The notes below the pieces were generated by a model. It did no database searches, was not told where the DNA came from, and saw only the letters and a program-made list of their open reading frames with translations. The position numbers were made by a program, and so were the translations under genes. Positions 37,990 through 46,002 of a stretch of DNA of 64,000 bases are shown piece after piece (the stretch's first letter is position 1; every line of letters begins with the position of its first letter). Source of the stretch: Serinibacter arcticus (GTDB lineage Bacteria; Actinomycetota; Actinomycetes; Actinomycetales; Beutenbergiaceae); contig NZ_RHPJ01000001.1 of assembly GCF_004786095.1 (NCBI RefSeq), positions 558,001 to 622,000 of the forward strand, in the 5' to 3' direction.

Positions 37990-38025
37990 GCACCGCGGCG
38001 GTCGGTGCACCGACCGGTGCGTCGC

Positions 38026-39138
38026 TCAGAGCGTCAGGCCCACCAGGACCGGCTCGGCCTCGAGCACGACGCCGAAGCTCGCCGCGACGCCGTCGCGCAC
38101 CTCGCGCGCGAGGGTCACGACGTCCTCGGCGCTCGCCCCGCCGCGATTCGTCAGCGCGAGCGAGTGCTTCGTCGACAGCGACGCCGGACCGGGGAGCCCG
38201 TGGCCGCGCTCGAAGCCCGCGTGGGAGATCAGCCAGGCGGCGGAGGACTTCACCGTGCCGGCGGCGTCCCCGATCGGGAACCGCGGCGCGTCCTCGGGGA
38301 GGGCACCGGCAGCCTCCGCCGACAGCAGCGGGTTGGTGAAGAACGACCCGGCGCTCCAGGTGTCGGGGTCGGCCGCGTCCAGGACCATGCCCTTCCCCCG
38401 GCGCAGCTCGAGCACCGTCTCGCGCACCCTGACGGCGGGGACGCGCTCCCCCACCTCGGCGCCGAGGGCGCGCGCGAGCTCGGCGTAGCGGATCGGCGCG
38501 GACAGCGTGGCGTGCGGGATCTGGAGGCCCACCTCGAGGACGACGTACCGGGGCGTGGGGCCCCAGGCGACGCCGTCGGCGTCCCCGGTGAAGGACCGCT
38601 TCAGCAGCGACGTGCGGTAGCCCAGCCCCAGCTCGGAGCGGGCGAACGTCTTGATGCGACCGCGCGCTCGGTCCCACGTGCGAACGAAGGCGAGGACGTC
38701 GCCGACCTCCTGGCCGTACGCGCCGACGTTCTGCACGGGCGTCGCACCGACGCTGCCGGGGATCCCGGACAGCGCCTCGATGCCCGACCAGCCCTCGTCG
38801 ACGGCGCGCGCGACCAGGTCGTCCCACACCTCACCGGCGGGGACCACGACGTCGGCCCCGGAGCACGCCGACGACTCGCGCGTCTCGAGGCCGCGCCGGA
38901 GGTCGCGCACGACGACGCCGTCGAACGGCTCGTCCGAGGCGAGCACGTTGGAGCCCCCGCCCAGGACCAGCAGCGGCGTCCCGGCCGCATCGGCCTCGCG
39001 CACGACGTCGAGCAGCTCCGCCTCGCTGGACGTCTCGCGGTAGGAGCGCACCGGTCCGCCCACGCGCAGCGTGGTCAGGTCGGCGAGAGCGGTCACGGTC
39101 GCGGCGGTGGCGGTGGCGGACGGGGCGGATTCGGTCAC
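38026..39138 (-). CDS. murB: UDP-N-acetylenolpyruvoylglucosamine reductase
   Basis: MurB reduces UDP-GlcNAc-enolpyruvate to UDP-MurNAc with FAD and NADPH in peptidoglycan synthesis. The 370-residue sequence starts at GTG 39138. It has TTLRVGGPVRSY, the FAD loop LVLGGGSNVLASD, LSGIPGSVGATPVQNVGAYG and the C-terminal AAWLISHAGFERG and STKHSLALTNRG. It is 9 bases downstream of the MFS gene and so may be transcribed from it. murB near the MaoC pair is conserved in Actinobacteria. Confidence 0.97.
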   Translation of the reverse strand: MTESAPSATATAATVTALADLTTLRVGGPVRSYRETSSEAELLDVVREADAAGTPLLVLGGGSNVLASDEPFDGVVVRDLRRGLETRESSACSGADVVVPAGEVWDDLVARAVDEGWSGIEALSGIPGSVGATPVQNVGAYGQEVGDVLAFVRTWDRARGRIKTFARSELGLGYRTSLLKRSFTGDADGVAWGPTPRYVVLEVGLQIPHATLSAPIRYAELARALGAEVGERVPAVRVRETVLELRRGKGMVLDAADPDTWSAGSFFTNPLLSAEAAGALPEDAPRFPIGDAAGTVKSSAAWLISHAGFERGHGLPGPASLSTKHSLALTNRGGASAEDVVTLAREVRDGVAASFGVVLEAEPVLVGLTL

Positions 39139-39147
39139 CTCGCGAGC

Positions 39148-40416
39148 CTACGTCGCGTCCTGCACCCCGGCGGGTCGCGCGTCGGCGGGCGGCGCCGCGA
39201 CCCGGGTGACCAGCAGGCTGACGGCGAGCGGCAGGAGGATCACCAGCAGCGCGTTGCGGTAGCCGACGTGCTCGGCCAGGAGGCCGAGCAGCGGCGGCCC
39301 CGCGAGGAACGCGGTGTAGCCGATCGAGGAGACGACGGACACCCGAGCGGCCGCGTGCAGCGGGTCGTCGGAGGCGGCCGACATCCCGACCGGGAACCCG
39401 AGGGCGGCGCCGAGGCCCCACAGCACGACTCCGACGACGCCGAGCGGCACGGTCGGCGCGAGGCTGAACAGCGTCAGGCCGGTGAGCGCGAGCGCGATGC
39501 ACAGGCGCAGCACGACCACCCTGCCGAACCGGTCGAGCAGCCCCGTGCCGAGGAACCGCATCGCGGTCATCGCCGCGAGGAAGGCGGCCAGCATCAGGGC
39601 GCCGCCGGAGTCGGTGAGGTCGAACGCCTCGATCCCCGCCAGGCCGAGCCAGTCGTTCGCGGCTCCCTCGGTCAGCGCAGCAGACAGGACCAGGAGCCCG
39701 ATGAGCAGCGTCCGCGGCTCGGCCCAGGCGGCGAACGGGTGGCGGCGCGGGGGCGCGGGGACAGCTGCGGCGGACGGGTCCGTCGCGGCCGAGACGTCGG
39801 GGGTGCCACCCGTCTCGGCGAGGAACCGGCGCACGGCCACCGTCACGAGGGCGACGACGGCCACGACCGCCGCCACGACGTGCCACGAGGGCGAGACGCC
39901 GAGGTGGGCGGCCAGGGCACCCACGCCGGCACCCGCGACCGTGCCGAGCGAGAACCCGGCGTGGAACATCGGCATGACGGCGCGACCCAGGCCCCGTTCC
40001 ACCATCGCGCCCTCGAGGTTCATCGCGACGTCCCAGCCCGCGATGCCGACGCTCGCGAACGCGAGGCTCGCCGCCATCAGGACCAGGTTGCCCAGTGCGA
40101 CGCTCCCGGCCAGCGCGGCGAATCCCGCCCCGGCGACGCAGGTGGCGGCCACCACGGTCCTGGCGGTCCCGAGCCGCATCACGACCGCGCCCGCGAGCGG
40201 CAGCGCGACCACGGAGCCGAGCGATCCAACCAGCAGGATCGTGCCGATCGTGGCGGGTCCGACGTCCAGGTCGGTGCGGACGGTCGGGATGCGCGAGACC
40301 CACGAGGCGAACAGGAACCCGCTGAGCACGAAGACGCCGAAGGTCGCCCGGAACGCCACCCTCGCGAGCTGGCGCGAGTCCGGCTCGTCCGCACGCATCG
40401 AATCGATTCGAGACAT
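39148..40416 (-). CDS. MFS transporter
   Basis: A 422-residue major facilitator with about 12 TM segments and a central hydrophilic loop near residue 200-225. The N-terminal half resembles FucP/YbjJ-type MFS proteins (FLFASWVSRIPTVRTDL, MNLEGAMVERGLGR). The start at ATG 40416 is the best family match; ATG 40398 is an alternative. It is divergent from a LacI regulator, and a 14-bp palindrome sits at its 5' end. Substrate unknown, possibly a sugar by analogy with LacI partners. Confidence 0.85.
   Translation of the reverse strand: MSRIDSMRADEPDSRQLARVAFRATFGVFVLSGFLFASWVSRIPTVRTDLDVGPATIGTILLVGSLGSVVALPLAGAVVMRLGTARTVVAATCVAGAGFAALAGSVALGNLVLMAASLAFASVGIAGWDVAMNLEGAMVERGLGRAVMPMFHAGFSLGTVAGAGVGALAAHLGVSPSWHVVAAVVAVVALVTVAVRRFLAETGGTPDVSAATDPSAAAVPAPPRRHPFAAWAEPRTLLIGLLVLSAALTEGAANDWLGLAGIEAFDLTDSGGALMLAAFLAAMTAMRFLGTGLLDRFGRVVVLRLCIALALTGLTLFSLAPTVPLGVVGVVLWGLGAALGFPVGMSAASDDPLHAAARVSVVSSIGYTAFLAGPPLLGLLAEHVGYRNALLVILLPLAVSLLVTRVAAPPADARPAGVQDAT
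40398..40411. promoter_or_regulatory. LacI-type palindromic operator
   Basis: TCGAATCGATTCGA is a perfect 14-bp palindrome with the central CG and flanking AAT/ATT pattern of LacI-family operators. It overlaps the first codons of the MFS gene and lies about 90 bases from the divergent LacI-family gene start. Repression of the transporter by that regulator is inferred. Confidence 0.6.
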
Positions 40417-40501
40417 GTGCACTAGTGTGGGGCATCCGCCGCCCGGAGGTGACGCCCGCCGTCGTCCCGGAGCACCCCGTCGCAAGCCCCCCGGAGGACG
40501 C

Positions 40502-41557
40502 GTGACCCGTCACGGCCGAGCCACGCTGGCCGACGTCGCCCGCCTGGCCGGGGTGTCGGCGTCGACGGCGTCCCTGACCTTCTCCGGCTCCGGCCCCGTC
40601 TCTCCCGCGACCCGCGAACGGGTCCTCGCCGCGGCGAAGGAGCTCGGCTTCTCCGGCCCCGATCCGCTGGCGCGGTCGCTGCGGCGCGGCGAGAGCGGCG
40701 TCGTCGGCGTCATCACGAACGAGCTCGCGTCCAGCTTTCGCGACCCGGTCACCCTGCGCACGCTCGACGGCCTCGCCGACGCGCTCGGCGCCCACGACCT
40801 CGGCATGCTGCTGATCCGGGCGGGCGAGGCCGGCGAGGGCGCCGATCTGATCCGTCGAGCCGCGATGGATGCCGCCGTCTTCCTGCGCCCGGTCGGACCG
40901 CGCGAGCGCGTCGTGGACCTGCTGACCGACCGCGGCATCAACGTCGTGCTGCTCGAGTCGCTCTTCCCCGGCGCGGCCTCGATCCAGATCGCCGACCGGA
41001 CCGGGATGGCGGAGCTCGCCGGGCGGGTGCGCGACCTCGGCCACACGCGCGTCGCCGTCGTCTCCCTGCCCTGGGCGCCGGGAGAGCCGACGGGACTGCG
41101 GCCCGACGCCGGTCCGGACGAGGACGCCTTCCCCTTCACGCAGCGGCGGATCGCCGGGATCCACGACGCCGGCGTGGTCCCGACCCAGGTCTACGTGACC
41201 GCGGGGTCGTTGGTCGAGGAGGGCTTCGAGGCCGCCAAGGTGCTGCTGCAGCAGGACGAGCGCCCGACGGCGATCATGGCGTGCTCCGACCTGCTGGCGG
41301 CCGGGGTGCTGCTGGCGGCCCGCGAGCTCGGGCTCGCCGTCCCGCGCGACCTGTCGATCACGGGGTTCGACGGCGTCGACCTCCCGTGGCTGGCCCCCGA
41401 CGTCATCGACTCGGTCGAGCAGCCCGCGACGCGCAAGGGTCAGCTGGGCGGGGAGGCCGCCGTCGCGCTGATGGCGGGCGGTGAGCCCGCGCACACCGAG
41501 CTGGCGGTCGTCCAGCGACCGGGGACGACCCTCGGTCCGGCGCCGTCCGACGCCTGA
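40502..41557 (+). CDS. LacI family transcriptional regulator
   Basis: 351 residues from GTG 40502, with a strong GGAGGA site. The N-terminal helix-turn-helix is TLADVARLAGVSASTASLTF (LacI hinge follows), then a periplasmic-binding-protein-like effector domain ending PRDLSITGFDGVDLPWLAP and a short C-terminus. Divergent from the MFS gene, which it probably controls through the palindrome at 40398-40411. Effector unknown; sugars are usual. Confidence 0.92.
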   Translation: MTRHGRATLADVARLAGVSASTASLTFSGSGPVSPATRERVLAAAKELGFSGPDPLARSLRRGESGVVGVITNELASSFRDPVTLRTLDGLADALGAHDLGMLLIRAGEAGEGADLIRRAAMDAAVFLRPVGPRERVVDLLTDRGINVVLLESLFPGAASIQIADRTGMAELAGRVRDLGHTRVAVVSLPWAPGEPTGLRPDAGPDEDAFPFTQRRIAGIHDAGVVPTQVYVTAGSLVEEGFEAAKVLLQQDERPTAIMACSDLLAAGVLLAARELGLAVPRDLSITGFDGVDLPWLAPDVIDSVEQPATRKGQLGGEAAVALMAGGEPAHTELAVVQRPGTTLGPAPSDA

Positions 41558-41578
41558 GGGGCCGGAGCAGGAACGGGC

Positions 41579-42055
41579 TCAGACCCTGACGAAGGCCTGG
41601 GCCTTGGCCAGCACGGTGACGCCCAGGGCCTCGGCGCGCAGGTCGACGCGCACGCACGGTGCGCCGTCGTCGTCGCTCACCCCGACGGCGCCGACCGTGC
41701 CGGTGATCGTCAGGGTCACGCCCCCCGTGGCGGGCACGGGGATCGGGCGGGAGAACCGCGTGCCGAGGCGCGCCACGCGGGCCGTCCCGTCGCCGGTGTG
41801 ACCGAGCCAGTCCGTCAGGGCGGAGCCGGCCAGCCCCATCGTGAGCATGCCGTGGGCGATGACGCCCGGCAGACCGACCTCGGTGGCGACGACGTCGTTG
41901 TAGTGGATCGGGTTGAAGTCCCGGCTCGCACCGGCGTACCGCACCAGTCGGTCGCGCGTGACCTCGACCTCGCGCGTGAACAGGACGTCTCCGACCGCGG
42001 CGTCGGTGAGGGTGCCTGCCGCTGCGGCTGCAGCCCGCTGCGGGACGGCGCTCAC
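41579..42055 (-). CDS. MaoC-like dehydratase, HadB type
   Basis: A hot-dog (R)-enoyl hydratase/3-hydroxyacyl dehydratase of 158 residues. The catalytic Asp and His are in ASRDFNPIHYND, the hydratase-2 motif. The GTG start overlaps the stop of the upstream MaoC partner (GTGA). In mycobacteria the equivalent rpmG-hadA-hadB cluster encodes the FAS-II dehydratase; in non-mycolate Actinobacteria the role of the pair is less clear. This is the catalytic member of the presumed heterodimer. Confidence 0.88.
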   Translation of the reverse strand: MSAVPQRAAAAAAGTLTDAAVGDVLFTREVEVTRDRLVRYAGASRDFNPIHYNDVVATEVGLPGVIAHGMLTMGLAGSALTDWLGHTGDGTARVARLGTRFSRPIPVPATGGVTLTITGTVGAVGVSDDDGAPCVRVDLRAEALGVTVLAKAQAFVRV

Positions 42056-42507
42056 GCGTCGGCTCCTCGGACGGCGAGGGTCGAGACGACGGTCGCGACG
42101 CCGTCGCCCGCCTCGTCGGTGATCTCGGTGCGGGTGGTGACGAGGGTCAGGCCGCCACGGGCGGTGATCGCGTCGACGTGCACGGCGGTGGTCAGGGTCT
42201 CCCCCGCGACGACCGCGCGGCGGTGGGAGAAGGACTCCTCGGCGTGCACGACGCGCGAGAAGTCGACCCCGGAGGCCGGGTCGGCGATGTACTCGGCCTC
42301 GGCCTCCTGCGCGATGACGACAGGGAAGGTCACGGGCGCGAGCAGATCGGAAAAGCCACCAGCCCGGGCCTCCGCGATGTCGCGGTGGACCGGGCTGGTG
42401 GCGCCGACGGCGTCGGCGAAGGCGATCACGTCTCGGCGTGACACCTCGAACGGCGGGGTCCCGGTGAACACGCTCCCCACGCGGGAGGCGTCAACGGTGG
42501 CCGACAC
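42052..42507 (-). CDS. MaoC-like dehydratase subunit, HadA type
   Basis: A 151-residue single hot-dog protein of the FAS1-like dehydratase group. It resembles HadA: the segment AFADAVGATSPVHRDIAEAR occupies the position of the catalytic motif but lacks the Asp of the hydratase-2 signature, so it is likely the structural/substrate-binding partner of the HadB-type subunit. GTG start three bases after the rpmG stop, so it is translated with rpmG. Confidence 0.85.
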   Translation of the reverse strand: MSATVDASRVGSVFTGTPPFEVSRRDVIAFADAVGATSPVHRDIAEARAGGFSDLLAPVTFPVVIAQEAEAEYIADPASGVDFSRVVHAEESFSHRRAVVAGETLTTAVHVDAITARGGLTLVTTRTEITDEAGDGVATVVSTLAVRGADA

Positions 42508-42510
42508 GGG

Positions 42511-42681
42511 TCAGCGCGTCTCGCGGTGCGAGGTGGAGAGGTTGCAGCGCGAGCAGTACTTCTTCATCTCGAGGCGATCCGGCGTGTTACGACGGTTCTT
42601 CTTCGTGATGTAGTTGCGCTCCTTGCACTCCGAGCACGCCAGGGTGATCTTCGGGCGGATGTCTGAGCTCTTGCTGGCCAC
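42511..42681 (-). CDS. rpmG: 50S ribosomal protein L33
   Basis: L33 (bL33) is a small protein near the E site of the 50S. From GTG 42681 it has 56 residues, with two zinc-binding CxxC pairs (CSECKERN and CSRCNLST), so it is the zinc-containing form that zinc-starved cells replace by a Cys-less paralogue. It is the first gene of the rpmG-MaoC-MaoC operon and lies next to two tRNA genes. Confidence 0.96.
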   Translation of the reverse strand: MASKSSDIRPKITLACSECKERNYITKKNRRNTPDRLEMKKYCSRCNLSTSHRETR

Positions 42682-42795
42682 GGCCGTGTCCTTTTCGTCG
42701 CGATGCTGCGGTGGTGGTGACGCTCCGGGCATGTCAGCGCAGCTGCTGACGTGCCGATCGACCAGCCTATCCCGGGATGGCCCGGCCAGCTGCGG

Positions 42796-42869
42796 TAGCG
42801 GGAGCGGGGATCGAACCCGCGACCTCACGATTATGAGTCGTGCGCTCTAACCGTCTGAGCTATCCCGCC
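42796..42869 (-). tRNA. tRNA-Met (CAT anticodon)
   Basis: 74 bases: acceptor GGCGGGA/TCCCGCT, D-arm TAGCTCAGACGGTTAGAGC, anticodon loop CTCATAA on stem ACGA/TCGT, T-loop GTTCGATCC, discriminator A. The paired acceptor start and AGCTCAG D-arm favour elongator Met; tRNA-Ile with a lysidine-modified CAU cannot be wholly excluded by eye. Encoded CCA is incomplete (CCG). Confidence 0.92.
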
Positions 42870-42912
42870 TCGACGACAGGCCCGCACGCGAGGCGTACGG
42901 GCCGGTCATCAG

Positions 42913-42985
42913 AGCCCCGAAAGGGAATCGAACCCTTGACCTTCTCCTTACCATGGAGACGCTCTGCCGACTGAGCTATCGGGGC
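42913..42985 (-). tRNA. tRNA-Thr (GGT anticodon)
   Basis: 73 bases: acceptor GCCCCGA/TCGGGGC, D-arm TAGCTCAGTCGGCAGAGC, anticodon stem TCTCC/GGAGA with loop ATGGTAA (anticodon GGT), T-arm AAGGGTTCGATTCCCTT, discriminator U. No CCA encoded. It precedes tRNA-Met by 43 bases; the Thr-Met-rpmG order is conserved in Actinobacteria. Confidence 0.94.
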
Positions 42986-43103
42986 AGCCATGCGAGGGTA
43001 CACGCTTGTCGCCCCGGTAGTGAAATCGAGCGGGCCGTAGGGCTCCCGGGCCCTGGACGGACGTCCGCCGCCCTCCGGGGACCACCCGTCGTACGCTCAC
43101 GAC

Positions 43104-44066
43104 GTGTCCACACCCACCCCCTCGCGGGCAGGCACTCCCGCCGGCGCTACCGCCTATCTCCTCTGGGGTCTCATCCCCCTGTACATCGCCGCGCTCGCCC
43201 CCGCGGGGGCCGTCGAGATCGTCGCCCACCGCGTGCTGTGGAGCCTCGGCCTGTGCCTGCTGCTGCTCGCCGTGACGCGGAGCACAGCCGCCTTCGTCGC
43301 GATCCTCCGCGACACCAGGACGCTCGGGCTGCTCGCGCTGGCCGCGGTCCTCATCGCCGTCAACTGGATCACCTACGTGGTCGCGGTCTCGACCCACCAC
43401 ACGGCCGACGCCGCGCTCGGCTACTTCATCAACCCGATCGTCACGGCCCTGCTGGCGGTGCTGGTGCTGCGCGAGAGGCTCCGCACGCCCCAGCTCGTGG
43501 CGCTCGGCCTCACCGTCGTCGCCGTCGTCGTGATCGGTGTCGGCTACGGCAGCGTGCCGTGGCTCGCGCTGATCCTCGCGTTCTCGTTCGGGTTCTACGG
43601 CCTCATCAAGAACCGGGTCGGCTCGCACGTGGGCGCACTGCCGGGGCTGACCGTGGAGACGGCTGTCCTGGCCCCGCTCGCCCTGGTCTACCTCCTGGTG
43701 CTCGCGGTGACCGGGGCGGGCGCCTTCGGCGGACCCGGCGAGGTGGCCGGCCCGTTCTGGTTCGCCGTGCTGCTGGCGCTGTCCGGTCCGATCACCGCGA
43801 TCCCGCTGCTGCTGTTCGCGACCGCGGCCCGACGCCTGCCGCTGGCGACCATGGCCTCGCTGCAGTACATCGCGCCGATCATGCAGCTCGGGGTGGCCGT
43901 CCTGGTCATGGGCGAGCCGATGCCGCTCGCGCGCTGGATCGGGTTCGCCCTGGTCTGGGTGGCGCTGATCGTCATCACGTCCGACGGCGTGCGTCGGCTC
44001 CGGAGACAGCCGGCCGTCGTGGGGGCGACCGGGGCTCCGGGACCTCCCGGCACGTCGGGGGTCTAG
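43104..44066 (+). CDS. rarD: RarD/EamA family transporter
   Basis: A drug/metabolite-transporter superfamily permease of 320 residues with ten predicted TM segments in two EamA repeats. RarD features include [12 protein letters not shown] at the start, [20 protein letters not shown] with [20 protein letters not shown], and [22 protein letters not shown] start, divergent from the tRNA-Thr gene. Name follows the chloramphenicol-sensitivity protein RarD; substrate unknown. Confidence 0.9.
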   Translation: MSTPTPSRAGTPAGATAYLLWGLIPLYIAALAPAGAVEIVAHRVLWSLGLCLLLLAVTRSTAAFVAILRDTRTLGLLALAAVLIAVNWITYVVAVSTHHTADAALGYFINPIVTALLAVLVLRERLRTPQLVALGLTVVAVVVIGVGYGSVPWLALILAFSFGFYGLIKNRVGSHVGALPGLTVETAVLAPLALVYLLVLAVTGAGAFGGPGEVAGPFWFAVLLALSGPITAIPLLLFATAARRLPLATMASLQYIAPIMQLGVAVLVMGEPMPLARWIGFALVWVALIVITSDGVRRLRRQPAVVGATGAPGPPGTSGV

Positions 44067-44140
44067 GCCCCCTCGATTTCACACCCCGCCCACCTGGACG
44101 GTATGCTCAACCGGCCCTCCGGGGCACGCACCACCAGCAC

Positions 44141-44222
44141 GGCAGGTTGCCCGAGCGGCCAAAGGGAGCTGACTGTAAATCAGCCGCGTCATGCTACGAG
44201 GGTTCGAATCCCCCACCTGCCA
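44141..44222 (+). tRNA. tRNA-Tyr (GTA anticodon)
   Basis: 82-base class II tRNA: acceptor GGCAGGT/ACCTGCC, anticodon stem CTGA/TCAG with loop CTGTAAA (anticodon GTA), long variable arm, T-loop GTTCGAATC, discriminator A, no CCA encoded. It is followed by a hairpin terminator. Confidence 0.94.
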
Positions 44223-44228
44223 CGCACA

Positions 44229-44263
44229 CGAAGGCCCGGAACCCCAGCGGTTCCGGGCCTTCG
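44229..44263 (+). terminator. tRNA-Tyr terminator
   Basis: A perfect 15-bp stem (44229-44243 with 44249-44263) and a 5-base loop begin seven bases after the tRNA 3' end. A short TCGTCGTT follows rather than a clean U-run. Confidence 0.8.
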
Positions 44264-44303
44264 TCGTTGGCGGACGACGTCGTCGGCGGACCCTCGTCGG
44301 CGC

Positions 44304-44522
44304 TCAGCCCTCCGTCGGGCGCTCTTCGCCGCGAGGCGCGGCACTCGACCCACGAGGCGGCGGCGCTGGGTCGCCCAGCGGCCAGACGATGCCGCAGATC
44401 TCGCACAGCAGGTTTCCCGTGAGCTGGTCCTGCACCCGCTCGCGCCCGGCCCACTGGTGCGAGCACCACGGCTGACCCACGCGCGTCCAACGCTGTTCAA
44501 CGGCGTTCTTTCGTGCCCCCAC
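44304..44522 (-). CDS. Small Cys/His-containing hypothetical protein
   Basis: 72 residues from GTG 44522, ending at TGA 44304. It has [16 protein letters not shown] then [12 protein letters not shown], so a CxH and a CxxC pair could make a single zinc-ribbon-like site, followed by a Pro/Arg-rich tail. I do not recognise a family. The well-formed core with two spaced Cys clusters and no competing gene supports it, but the ribosome binding site is poor. It lies between tRNA-Tyr and yajQ. Confidence 0.45.
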   Translation of the reverse strand: MGARKNAVEQRWTRVGQPWCSHQWAGRERVQDQLTGNLLCEICGIVWPLGDPAPPPRGSSAAPRGEERPTEG

Positions 44523-44712
44523 CAGGTCAGGTTACTCATCAACCACGCGGGCGACGTGCGGTCTCGCCGACCGATACGGGCTCGCGTCGCCCGGGTCAGG
44601 AGAGCTCGAAGGAACGCCGACGGCGCTAGGTTGGTCGGAGTCGGGGACCCGTCCCCACCGCCCGTCCTCGTACCGCCCGCCCCGGGCCCCGCCCCGCACC
44701 CAAGGAAGTGAC

Positions 44713-45210
44713 ATGGCTGACTCCTCTTTCGACGTCGTGAGCAAGGTCGACCGCCAGGAGGTGGACAACGCCCTGAACCAGGCCGGCAAGGAGATCGCGC
44801 AGCGCTACGACTTCAAGGGTGTCGGCGCCTCCATCGAGTGGAGCGGCGAGAGCATCGTGATCGTGGCCAACTCCCCCGAGCGCGTGACGGCGGTCCTCGA
44901 CGTGTTCGAGACCAAGCTGGTCAAGCGTGGCGTCTCGCTGAAGTCGATCGACTTCGGCGAGGACAAGGAGGCGAAGATCTCCGGCAAGGAGTACCGCCTC
45001 GCGGGCACCCTCAAGGAGGGCCTCAGCTCCGAGAACGCCAAGAAGGTCACGAAGCTGATCCGCGACGACGGCCCCAAGGCGGTCAAGACGCAGATCACCG
45101 GCGAGGAGGTCCGCGTCAGCGGGAAGAGCCGTGACGACCTGCAGGACGTCCAGCAGCTCCTCAAGGGTGCCGACCTCGACTTCGCGGTCCAGTTCGTCAA
45201 CTACCGCTGA
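44713..45210 (+). CDS. yajQ: YajQ family nucleotide-binding protein
   Basis: 165 residues, the family length, starting [20 protein letters not shown] with an AAGGAAG site. Conserved features are [13 protein letters not shown], the two RRM-like halves and [22 protein letters not shown]. YajQ proteins bind RNA/nucleotides; some bind cyclic di-GMP as regulators. In Actinobacteria the function is undefined. Confidence 0.95.
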   Translation: MADSSFDVVSKVDRQEVDNALNQAGKEIAQRYDFKGVGASIEWSGESIVIVANSPERVTAVLDVFETKLVKRGVSLKSIDFGEDKEAKISGKEYRLAGTLKEGLSSENAKKVTKLIRDDGPKAVKTQITGEEVRVSGKSRDDLQDVQQLLKGADLDFAVQFVNYR

Positions 45211-45237
45211 CGCCGCGCCCGAGCGACGGTGGGAGCG

Positions 45238-45900
45238 ATGTTCTCCGACTGGAGGCGCCGCCGCGCCGCCGCCCGTGTGACGGCGGGTGACGGGCACGCG
45301 CTGCCGCGCTACCGCTGGTGGCAGCCCCTGTCGCGATCCCTGCTCCACCTCGATCTGGTCGGGGGCGACGGCGAGCCGGAGCGCTGGTCGGTCGACGTGC
45401 GGCTGTGGGGTGACGACGACGGCGACGTGGTCGCGAACCTCTACCGCGACGGGCGGCACCACGCCCGGTCCCGGCTGCCGGCGACGTTCGAGGTTCCGGG
45501 CGGCACGATCGCCGTCGTCGCCAGCAGCTTCGGTCTGCGGCGCTGCCACTACGTCGCCGACACCGGCCTCGAGCGCCAGCTCGTTCCCGACCGCGCCTCG
45601 GCCGAGGGCCGGCGAGCCCGGCTCGAGCAGCGACACCCGAGCCTGAGCCGGGCGCTCGGCGCGCTCTCGGTCCTCGTGCTCGTCGTCGCCCTGGTGCTGG
45701 GAGCGCCGCAGATCGTGCAGCAGATCACCGAGATCCCGCCGATCGCCGAGCGCATCGGGGTGTTCACCTCGCCGATCCACCTCCCCGGCTGGCTCAACGT
45801 CAGCGTGCTGGTCGCGACGATCCTGGCCAGCACCGAGCGCGCACTCCGGCTGCGCTACCACTGGCTGCTGGACGGCGGAGCGTTCGACGGCGACGACTGA
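45238..45900 (+). CDS. Hypothetical membrane protein
   Basis: No family recognised. From ATG 45238 (GGGAG upstream; a GTG at 45229 is alternative) it has 220 residues: a basic N-terminus, a soluble beta-rich domain of about 130 residues (WSVDVRLWGDDDGDVVANLY), then two TM segments at about 141-163 and 183-200, and an acidic end. It lies 27 bases after yajQ and may be co-transcribed. GC-biased codon use supports expression. Confidence 0.65.
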   Translation: MFSDWRRRRAAARVTAGDGHALPRYRWWQPLSRSLLHLDLVGGDGEPERWSVDVRLWGDDDGDVVANLYRDGRHHARSRLPATFEVPGGTIAVVASSFGLRRCHYVADTGLERQLVPDRASAEGRRARLEQRHPSLSRALGALSVLVLVVALVLGAPQIVQQITEIPPIAERIGVFTSPIHLPGWLNVSVLVATILASTERALRLRYHWLLDGGAFDGDD

Positions 45901-45915
45901 CGCCCAGCGACGGCC

Positions 45916-45975
45916 GCCGAGAACGTCGCGGGTCGCGTTCCGGACCCCCGGAACGCGAGCCAGGACGTTCTCGGC
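45916..45975. terminator. Long interrupted hairpin between convergent genes
   Basis: A 12-bp outer stem (45916-45927 with 45964-45975), an asymmetric inner region and a 10-bp inner stem (45934-45943 with 45948-45957) with a 4-base loop. It separates the plus-strand membrane gene from the minus-strand racemase and can end both transcripts, including the catabolic operon. Confidence 0.75.
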
Positions 45976-46002
45976 CGACACCAGACGACGGCGGGGGGCC
46001 GT

